This document shows, in pieces, positions 47,414-54,543 of a stretch of 64,000 nucleotides of DNA (the first letter of the stretch is position 1; each line of letters begins with the position of its first letter). The notes under the pieces were generated by a model, which saw nothing but the letters and a program-made list of their open reading frames with translations, ran no database searches and was not told the origin of the DNA. Origin of the DNA: Calothrix parasitica NIES-267. GTDB lineage: Bacteria > Cyanobacteriota > Cyanobacteriia > Cyanobacteriales > Nostocaceae. The stretch is from positions 2,419,757 through 2,483,756 of the forward strand of contig NZ_AP018227.1 of NCBI RefSeq assembly GCF_002368095.1. The letters run 5' to 3'. The position numbers and the translations under genes were made by a program.

Positions 47414-48211
47414 ATGGTTCGTTTACTTGAAAAACAAAAACGAAAAACAAATCTGTTTGTCACCCTAGCTGTTGCGACCTTTGGTTTACATTTATTAACT
47501 TTACTTTTATTAATTATCCAAGGGTTGACTATTCGTCAATTAAGTATACAAAAACCTCCTACTTTTGTAGAGTTAGTTGATGGAAAACCTGTAAATAATC
47601 AAAATGAATTACAGCGAAAACCCGAAGCTATTCAAAAATTCGTTAGTCAAACGATGAAATCAATGTTTGAATGGTCGGGTAAATTACCGATACAGAATTT
47701 AAATCAAGCGAATAATCCTAAAAAAGATGTAGGAATATCGATTAGAACCCTTCGGGGTGGAAGCAAAAAAGTTACTACAAGTAGTTGGGTTTCAAGCTTT
47801 GCTTTTTCGGAAGATTTTCGCAAAGGTTTTTTGAGTACGGTAGCAGAATTAACTCCACCAGAAGTATTTTCTAGTAATTCCAATCAAGCAATTTTAGCAG
47901 AACTAAACATTACTAGAATCTATCCCCCTCAAGAGATTGAACCCGGTAAATGGAGAGTGGGAATGGTTGCAAATTTGGTTCAGAAACGAGGTAAGGATAA
48001 ACAAATAGTTACACCTTTTAATAAAGATATTTTCGTCCAAGCTGTAGATAGTTTTAATTATCCTATTGCGACAAATCTTACCGACTTACAAAAAGCAATT
48101 TACAAAACTCGTAGCGATAAATTAGAAATTTATGAAATCCGAGAATTATGTTTGACCGACAAATACGATAATCTAGCTACAGATGGATTCAATCGCTGTA
48201 AGAATCGATAA
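47414..48211 (+). CDS. VirB8-like bitopic protein, copy 1 (candidate)
   Basis: 265 residues. One N-terminal membrane helix (LFVTLAVATFGLHLLTLLLL, about 16-35) and a periplasmic alpha/beta domain. The opening phrases (TFGLHL..LLL, PPTFVEL.DGK, IQKFVSQTMKSMFEWS) recur in the next gene, so the two are tandem paralogues. Topology and position suggest VirB8/TrbF, an assembly factor with an NTF2-like fold. No known motif confirms it. Confidence 0.5.
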   Translation: MVRLLEKQKRKTNLFVTLAVATFGLHLLTLLLLIIQGLTIRQLSIQKPPTFVELVDGKPVNNQNELQRKPEAIQKFVSQTMKSMFEWSGKLPIQNLNQANNPKKDVGISIRTLRGGSKKVTTSSWVSSFAFSEDFRKGFLSTVAELTPPEVFSSNSNQAILAELNITRIYPPQEIEPGKWRVGMVANLVQKRGKDKQIVTPFNKDIFVQAVDSFNYPIATNLTDLQKAIYKTRSDKLEIYEIRELCLTDKYDNLATDGFNRCKNR

Positions 48212-48301
48212 AAATTTAGTGGTTTAAGTATTTGGGAATGGGGAACAGTAGATGAACAAAATGAAAGTATATTATTACCAATTACTAATTACCAATTTTA
48301 A

Positions 48302-48967
48302 ATGCAAACCTTAAACACAGATAAAAATCAAACTAACATCGTTCCTTTGTTTGCAATTGGAACATTTGGCTTGCATTTATTTACTTTGCTTTTGTTGATG
48401 TTCCACGGTGGAATGTTACAGCAAGTTAAGCGTAAATCTGTACCCCAAACTTTGATACAGTTAAAGGATGGACAAGTTATAACTGCCGATGCAAAAAATA
48501 GTTTAGAGCGAAATCAACAAACAATTCGTCGTTTTGTAGGTGAAGCTATGACTTTGATGTTTACTTGGTCTGCAAAGCAATCTTCTACGGTAGTTTGGGA
48601 TGTGACTTCTGATTTATTTAGAAATGATTTTAGACGCGAATTCGCTCAAAATTTCAATACTTTTGAATTAGAAAGTCCCGAACAAAACGTTTTAGTAATT
48701 CAAAATATTTCCAAACCAGAGGTGATTGCAGATGGTAAATGGAAAGTGAATATTTTTGCTCATCGTTTAATTTTTACTCGTGGTGATAGTTTAGGTAAAT
48801 CAATTCCTTTTAATAAACAGATTTTAGTTGAAGCTAAGGACGAAATAACTCCTCTACCTCGGTTTTCAACTCCTTTAAATTTAGCAGTTTACAGACTGGG
48901 AGAAGCAAGAATGCAAATTTATAATATCTGTGATATTGAAGATAAAAATTGTGCGATTAAGAAATAG
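48302..48967 (+). CDS. VirB8-like bitopic protein, copy 2 (candidate)
   Basis: 221 residues, a paralogue of the preceding gene with the same helix (about 15-35), the LIQLKDGQVI phrase and IRRFVGEAMTLMFTWS. It lacks about 40 residues of the central insertion. Both have a C-terminal YEI/YNI region with cysteines. A MITE (family B) inserted 40 bp after its stop. Confidence 0.5.
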   Translation: MQTLNTDKNQTNIVPLFAIGTFGLHLFTLLLLMFHGGMLQQVKRKSVPQTLIQLKDGQVITADAKNSLERNQQTIRRFVGEAMTLMFTWSAKQSSTVVWDVTSDLFRNDFRREFAQNFNTFELESPEQNVLVIQNISKPEVIADGKWKVNIFAHRLIFTRGDSLGKSIPFNKQILVEAKDEITPLPRFSTPLNLAVYRLGEARMQIYNICDIEDKNCAIKK

Positions 48968-49007
48968 AAAAGAGACAAATAATACTAATAGACTACACTA
49001 TTTACTT

Positions 49008-49169
49008 GGGAGCATCCCAGTTTTGCAAATTCACCAAAATATTGATTGTCATTGCGAATGGAGCGCAGCGGAATGAAGTAATCGCAATAACTAGGCTTTG
49101 CGATTGCTTCGCTTCATTTCATTACGCTCGCAATGACAAATTATATTTTTCCACATTTGGGATGCTCCC
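49008..49169 (-). mobile_element. MITE family B with 8-bp target duplication, copy 2
   Basis: 162 bp with the same 11-bp ends (GGGAGCATCCC / GGGATGCTCCC), flanked by ATTTACTT at 49000-49007 and 49170-49177. The inner ends show it is inverted relative to the copy at 15952. The spacer 48968-49347 contains this element and no gene. Confidence 0.9.
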
Positions 49170-49347
49170 ATTTACTTAGACTTATTATATTTCTCTAATA
49201 AATACATCGGAATATCTTCTCATTGAATTTTAATGTAAACTGGCTGAATAAATATTATGATTTTTATCTCGTATATTTAGAAAAACATTTTACTTTTTTA
49301 ATTGATTAAAAAACTCTTTGCTACTCCCTATTTCCTAATTCAATATC

Positions 49348-50946
49348 ATGACCAAATATTCAACATCATCCCGAGACAACGAAACAGGACTGACCGAATG
49401 GGAATCCCGGATGGCTAAACTAGTGGGTTTCGATGAATCGATTCCCGCAGATATAGAAGATTCATCCGCAACAAATATTGATAATTCTCAACCACAAACA
49501 GACGAACCAAATTCCAACATTACCCAACAACCGCTTTCTGCAAATCCTTTTGCAAAAGCAAGTCTGGTTGGTGTTGGGACTTTGGCTGTAGTTATGTTTG
49601 CTGGTGGATTTTTATCTCAAATGATGAGTAACGATAAACCACAACTGACACAAAACGCTATCCGGAGTACAACACCAATACAACCAAAAGCAAAACCCCG
49701 TGTCGAACAGTTACAAGAAGAAGTCGAGGGATTAAAAACCAGACTAGCGCTTTCACAACAACTCGATGCTGTAAAAGCTGCACAGGAAAAGTTGAGAATG
49801 GTTAAACCCACACCATCAACACCCAGAGTTGCGACAAAACCGACTCCTCAACCAAGACCCCGTATTTCTCGAATATCTCGGTCGATGGTTCCTCCCAGAC
49901 CTCAACCTCCACAAGTACGAATTGTTGAGGTACCGAAAATAGTTCAAGTTGACCGTAAGGTAAACCGACCACAACCCAAACCACAGCCAAAACAAGAACC
50001 AATACCAGTACTACCTCAAATCGTACCTCCACCAGAACCACCCATACCTCAACAACCATTAGTCGAAATTGAACCACCACCACAACCCAACCCGATGCAA
50101 GAATGGGCTAGGTTGGCAAAGTTGGGTAGTTACGGACAAGTATCTATCGGTGAAAATCAGACTGTTAGCAATCGAACATCTCCTCGGGAAGCAGAAGTAG
50201 AAAGAGAAGTTAGAGAAAGAGAAACTGAAAGTAAACCAGAAAGGGAGATACCGAGCCGTAGAGCCAGCGCATCCAGCAGACTAAACTCCAAAACCATACC
50301 AGTAGGTAGTAGTGCTAAAGCCGTATTAGCTACACCTGTATATGGTGAAACTACTAAATCACGCAGAGGTCGAGAAGAACAAGAGAATAATAACGTTTAC
50401 GTAGTGCGTTTAAAACAATCCTTAAAAGCCACAGATGGTACCACAGCAATACCCAAAGGAAGTCAGATATATACAAAAGTTGACTCTATTTCAGAGAGTG
50501 GATTGATGCAGCTAGAAATAGTTAAATTAACAATGCGAGAAAACGGGGAAATGATAGAAAAAACCATACCTCAGAATTCGCTAATGATTCGCGGGAAAAA
50601 AGGTAAACCATTATTAGCCAAACAATATAACAATAATAGTTCATCAGTAGCCCGTAGAGATGCAATATCTTTTATTGCAGGGGGGGTTGGTAAAGCAGCA
50701 GAGTTAATCAACCGTAACGAGTCTGAAGTAGTAACAGGTGAAAATGGCACAGTAGCTGTCACAAATGTCAACCGCGACCCCAGTTTAGCGGCCGGTATAT
50801 TAGAAGGTGGAACAAAAACTGTAGTCCCGCAAATATCCCGTCGAAATCAAAGAGCCATTTCTCGAATGTCCCGTAAAACAAATATTTGGTATCTACCTGA
50901 AGGGAAAGAAGTTGAGCTATTTGTTAATCAAGAAACGCGGATTTAA
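49348..50946 (+). CDS. virB10: VirB10/TrbI-like type IV secretion core protein
   Basis: 532 residues. One membrane helix (about 70-92), a short coiled coil (about 120-150), a long Pro-rich stretch (about 155-250) and a C-terminal beta-barrel-type domain (about 320-530): IPVGSSAKAVLATPVYGE, IPKGSQIYTKVD, VGKAAELINR. This order is diagnostic of VirB10/TrbI, which spans both membranes and links ATPases to the outer-membrane pore. Length is usual. It precedes the VirB9-like gene. Confidence 0.85.
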   Translation: MTKYSTSSRDNETGLTEWESRMAKLVGFDESIPADIEDSSATNIDNSQPQTDEPNSNITQQPLSANPFAKASLVGVGTLAVVMFAGGFLSQMMSNDKPQLTQNAIRSTTPIQPKAKPRVEQLQEEVEGLKTRLALSQQLDAVKAAQEKLRMVKPTPSTPRVATKPTPQPRPRISRISRSMVPPRPQPPQVRIVEVPKIVQVDRKVNRPQPKPQPKQEPIPVLPQIVPPPEPPIPQQPLVEIEPPPQPNPMQEWARLAKLGSYGQVSIGENQTVSNRTSPREAEVEREVRERETESKPEREIPSRRASASSRLNSKTIPVGSSAKAVLATPVYGETTKSRRGREEQENNNVYVVRLKQSLKATDGTTAIPKGSQIYTKVDSISESGLMQLEIVKLTMRENGEMIEKTIPQNSLMIRGKKGKPLLAKQYNNNSSSVARRDAISFIAGGVGKAAELINRNESEVVTGENGTVAVTNVNRDPSLAAGILEGGTKTVVPQISRRNQRAISRMSRKTNIWYLPEGKEVELFVNQETRI

Positions 50947-51022
50947 AAAAATTGGTAATTGGTAATTGGTAATTGGTAAATAAACAATTTCTACACCCTC
51001 TTCCCCCTCTTATTTTCTCTAT

Positions 51023-51565
51023 ATGCAAAACCGTTTTAAACTTCTTAAATTCGCTTCTCAATTTTTCTCTGTAACGAGTATAATCATGGCGGGTGCTGTT
51101 TTTGCGAATAATGCTGTTTTGCGCTCAATTTTTTCTTGTCAAGCGCAGGGTTTGGGGGGTGCAATTCCTACTATTAAAGTGTGGTATCAACAAGGTACAA
51201 ATTTAAGCTTTATTCCCGCTGGAGAAACTATTAAAAAAGTATGGTTAGATGATCCATCGCAGGTTACTTTAGATTTTGATGGCCCGATGTGCGTCCAATT
51301 TGGTGAAGAAAGCGCTGATACCGGAGATTGTGAAAATTCCGCAGCTAGTGTAATTCATCTCAGAAGAATCCAAAAACTTGATATCCCCGGACTTCCCGAT
51401 ACTGATAACACGCTGTTAACAGTAATTACAGAAGGTAACGGGAAAAAAAGACTTTATACATTCCGAGTAATTTATCAAGAAGGTAGTCCTGAATATAATA
51501 CTTTAGCTGTATTTGAAGACCCACCTAATTCTGGAGAAAATCCCTGTGTAAGAGTCGAACAGTAA
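51023..51565 (+). CDS. VirB9/TraK-like exported protein (candidate)
   Basis: 180 residues with an N-terminal signal sequence (about 13-37) and a beta-rich domain. IPAGETIKKVWLDDPSQV and the LLTVITEGNGKKRLYTFRVIY segment look like the N-terminal domain of VirB9/TraK, where the TxxYxF-type phrase recurs. The C-terminal VirB9 domain that binds VirB7 appears to be missing. It closes the cluster. Confidence 0.55.
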   Translation: MQNRFKLLKFASQFFSVTSIIMAGAVFANNAVLRSIFSCQAQGLGGAIPTIKVWYQQGTNLSFIPAGETIKKVWLDDPSQVTLDFDGPMCVQFGEESADTGDCENSAASVIHLRRIQKLDIPGLPDTDNTLLTVITEGNGKKRLYTFRVIYQEGSPEYNTLAVFEDPPNSGENPCVRVEQ

Positions 51566-51597
51566 TCAATTATCAATTATCAATTATCAGTTATCAG

Positions 51598-51810
51598 TTA
51601 CCAATTTTCACCGGTCGGGTGTGGATCATCAATTATCTGTCTTGGATTTGCTCCAGATAGGGAGACCCCAATTACAGCTTCAGCATCTTCTAGTGTCGTA
51701 TCATGAAGCAATAACTGTTTTGTTTTAAGACAGGGAAATGAAGTTGAATCAAAATCTTTGTTTATAAAAGAAACTCTTTCTAAATACTTATCAATATTAT
51801 TTGTAAACAA
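51598..51810 (-). CDS. Small hypothetical ORF
   Basis: 70 residues, no signal peptide, no family recognised. The C-terminal IIDDPHPTGENW is read through a repeat that also occurs near 40760, so the reading may be accidental. Listed with low confidence because the middle (LLLHDTTLEDAEAVIGVSLS) looks protein-like. Confidence 0.25.
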   Translation of the reverse strand: MFTNNIDKYLERVSFINKDFDSTSFPCLKTKQLLLHDTTLEDAEAVIGVSLSGANPRQIIDDPHPTGENW

Positions 51811-51880
51811 GCAAAGCAGTTAAAACGCAATTCTCTAAAATCATCTAAACTCAAAGTGTCCGCTCACTGATAAATATTAA

Positions 51881-53471
51881 ATGTCTCGCTGGTTCAATAC
51901 TGCTGGTCCATGTAAACCAAACAAGCACTATATGCTCCCAGCTACTAGTCGCTTACCAGACCTAGAAACCATTATCGAACAAGAAAGTTATTTTGTCGTC
52001 CACGCTCCCCGACAAACCGGTAAAACAACCGCAATGCTAGCACTCGCGAAACAATTAACCGACAGCGGACGCTATGCTGCTGTGATGGTATCGGTGGAAG
52101 TGGGAAGTGCTTTTAATAATAATGTAGATGCAGCTGAATTAGCAATTTTAGGTTCTTGGAGAAATACAATTGAAGATAATCTTCCGAAAGAATTACAGCC
52201 TCCTACCTGGGTTTATAATGCTCCCGGACAAAGAATTAGCGAGAATTTAAGAGCTTGGTCGCGAGCAATCGAGCATCCATTAGTACTATTTATCGATAAA
52301 TTTGATTCTTTGCAAGACCAAACCTTGGTTTCGGTTTTACGACAGTTAAGGTCTGGTTTTCCTAGTCGTCCAGAAAACTTTCCTTCATCTGTAGGATTAT
52401 TTGGCTTACGTGATATTCGCGATTGTAAACTTGCTTCTGGTTCACTTAGTTTTTTTAATATTAAATCTTGTTCTATTAATCTAAAAAATTTCAATCAAGA
52501 AGAAGTAAAAGAATTATATCAGCAACATACAGAAGAAACAGGACAAATTTTTACTCCAGAAGCAACAACAACAGCATTTGATTTAACACAAGGACAACCT
52601 TGGTTAGTAAATGCATTAGCTAAGGAAATTGTAGAAAAAATGGTTAAGGATAGAAATATTCCGATTACTCAAGAGCATATTTTAGAAGCCAAAGAAATAT
52701 TAATTGCTCGTCAGGATACTCATCTCGATTCCCTTGCAGAAAAACTCAGAGAACAGCGAGTTAAAAACATTATTGAACCAATATTATCCGGACAAGCATT
52801 AGGTGATACTCCCAACGATGACCGACAATATTTAATTGATTTAGGATTATTACGACGCGACCCAGCAGGAGGACTAGTAATTGCTAATCCGATTTACCGG
52901 GAAGTAATTCCCCGCGTTTTAGTACAAGGAACCCAAGATAGTTTACCTCTTATTAGTCCCAGTTGGTTAACTCCTGAAGGTGAATTAAACAAAGATGCTT
53001 TATTAGAAGCATTTATTAAGTTTTGGTGAGTCCAGTTGCGGTGGACGGGTTCCCCGGCATAAGCAAACTGGCGAACCCGAAGGGAGACAGCATGGAGAAC
53101 CATTATTAAGAAGTACCAGCTACCATGAAATTGCACCACATATTGTATTAATGGCTTTCTTACATCGAGTTGTTAACGGTGGTGGAACATTGGAAAGGGA
53201 ATATGCAATTGGTAGTGACAGAATGGATTTATGTTTAAGATATAAAAGCGTTACATTAGGAATAGAATTGAACGTTTGGCGTGAAAAGAAACGCGACCCA
53301 CAAGCAGAAGGAATTGAGCAGTTAGAATCTTATTTAGCTCGTTTGGGATTGAATGAAGGTTGGTTATTTATTTTTGATAGACGTAAAAATGCTTTACCAA
53401 TTGAAGAACGTTTGTCTACAAAAGTTGTGAAAACTGAAAAGCGACGAGATATTACTGTGATTCGGGCTTAA
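51881..53471 (+). pseudogene. AAA-like ATPase/PD-(D/E)XK-type protein, broken gene
   Basis: Two frames belong together: 51881-53029 (ATPase part, Walker A APRQTGKTT at 42-50) and 53151-53471 (C-terminal part). Removing 53027-53084 joins IKFW to RQHGEPLLRSTSYHEI and MAFLHRV in one frame, giving a protein of about 510 residues, the usual length as I remember this cyanobacterial family. Decay is also visible: Walker B reads FIDKFD where DE is expected, and the nuclease-like motif reads IELNVW where ELK is expected. A stretch after the ATPase sensor region also looks shortened. I judge it non-functional. Confidence 0.75.
53027..53084 (+). mobile_element. 58-bp small repeat inserted in a coding sequence
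   Basis: Begins TGAGTCCAGTTGCGG and ends GCGAACCCGAAGGG; it carries the stop codon and shifts the frame. Complementary segments alternate: CCAGTT (53032-53037) with AACTGG (53066-53071), and GGGTTC (53047-53052) with GAACCC (53073-53078), an A-B-A'-B' order that would allow a pseudoknot. The size agrees with small dispersed repeats described in Nostoc. Confidence 0.75.
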
Positions 53472-53488
53472 AGAAATTAACAATCTTT

Positions 53489-53559
53489 GTAGGGTGTGTG
53501 ACGGTCACGGAATATTTATTAGATAATTGAATAATTACAAAATGCCGTCACGCACCATT
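53489..53559 (-). repeat. TGGTGCGTTACGGC-family inverted repeat, copy
   Basis: Opens GTAGGGTGTGTGACGG and closes GCCGTCACGCACCA; reverse orientation relative to the copies at 24257 and 24558. Confidence 0.75.
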
Positions 53560-53578
53560 CAAGGTTATTTTGAAGTTC

Positions 53579-53746
53579 GTAGGTTGGGTTAGACACGCAA
53601 ATAAATTTGATTGAAAACGATAACTTTTAATCGTGTCGTAACCCAACATTATCTATGGTTGTTTAAAATGCTGATGTTGGGTTACGGTGCAATTTCTAAT
53701 TCCTTGTTTGAAAACCATATTCATAAAAGCACCTAACCCAACCTAC
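53579..53746 (+). mobile_element. 168-bp GTAGGTTGGGTTAG element, copy 1
   Basis: Perfect 14-bp ends GTAGGTTGGGTTAG/CTAACCCAACCTAC with an internal inverted repeat TAACCCAACAT...ATGTTGGGTTA. Copy 2 at 54233-54400 has the same length and orientation and is identical over the right two thirds. This copy provides the final codons and stop of the vapC-like gene. Confidence 0.88.
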
Positions 53747-53986
53747 AATTACTTTGAAATCATTAATGAGTCGTGTCATCATTTCATATCCTTTGACCAT
53801 ACTATCGGCATTACGAGCGCGATTTATATAAGTGTGGCTACCCAGTATTTGTTCGTGAAACGTTACTGTTGAAACAGCAAAATCTGAGAGCGGGTATTGA
53901 GCAATTTTAGTCGAAAGATTGACATAATCCTGACCTGTTTGACGCTGAATAATGCTTAAATGGTCAGTATCCAAAAGATATTTCAT
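53696..53986 (-). pseudogene. VapC-type PIN toxin truncated by a repeat
   Basis: The N-terminal 80 residues are a PIN domain start: LLDTDHLSI (first Asp pair, 5-7) and VSTVTFHEQILG with the Glu, then RLINDFKV. PIN toxins run to about 130-140 residues with two further acidic sites. Here the reading frame enters the 168-bp repeat after DFKVI and ends with VGWVRCFYEYGFQTRN, which is repeat-encoded. The C-terminal metal ligands are lost, so the nuclease should be dead. Its start overlaps the antitoxin stop by 4 bp. Confidence 0.75.
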
Positions 53987-54195
53987 AACTCATCTTCTTC
54001 AAGGATAGATTCATCTCCTTGACGAATTGCTCTACCATAAGCAATTATTTCTTCAAAAGCAGGTTCATCTTTAAAAGACCCTGTAATTTGTTGCAGCCAA
54101 TTAGTTGATTGAGGAGCAGCGACTTGCTTCTGTAATTTGGCTATAGCTGCTTCTACTGCTGCGAGTCTTTTTTCTAAAGAAGTATTGGTTGTCAT
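53983..54195 (-). CDS. VapB-like antitoxin
   Basis: 70 residues. An N-terminal coiled-coil-like segment (LEKRLAAVEAAIAKLQKQVA) and an acidic C-terminus (FEEIIAYGRAIRQGDESILEEDEL) that suits toxin wrapping. The ATGA overlap with the PIN gene is typical of TA modules. With its toxin truncated, it is probably an orphan. Confidence 0.6.
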   Translation of the reverse strand: MTTNTSLEKRLAAVEAAIAKLQKQVAAPQSTNWLQQITGSFKDEPAFEEIIAYGRAIRQGDESILEEDEL

Positions 54196-54232
54196 TGTAT
54201 TTTTATTAATCTATCTTTTTTATCTTAAATTG

Positions 54233-54400
54233 GTAGGTTGGGTTAGACACGCAAATTAATTCAATTGAAAACAATAACTTTTAATCATGTCGTAACCCAA
54301 CATTATCTATGGTTGTTTAAAATGCTGATGTTGGGTTACGGTGCAATTTCTAATTCCTTGTTTGAAAACCATATTCATAAAAGCACCTAACCCAACCTAC
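54233..54400 (+). mobile_element. 168-bp GTAGGTTGGGTTAG element, copy 2
   Basis: Same ends and length as the copy at 53579. The two direct copies bracket the vapBC-like pair, 654 bp apart. Confidence 0.88.
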
Positions 54401-54459
54401 AATTATCCAATTACTAATTACTTATTTACTGCGATTTTTTATCTTTTCTAAATTGCGAA

Positions 54460-54530
54460 ATGGTGCGTTATGGCATTTTCAAAATGACTCAATAAAAATC
54501 AAAATTATTCAAGCCATAACACACCCTACA
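54460..54530 (+). repeat. TGGTGCGTTACGGC-family inverted repeat, copy
   Basis: ATGGTGCGTTATGGCATTTT at the left and GCCATAACACACCCTACA at the right, 71 bp. Compensating G-to-A and C-to-T differences in both arms keep the hairpin paired. Confidence 0.82.
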
Positions 54531-54543
54531 ATACTGCTCACTG

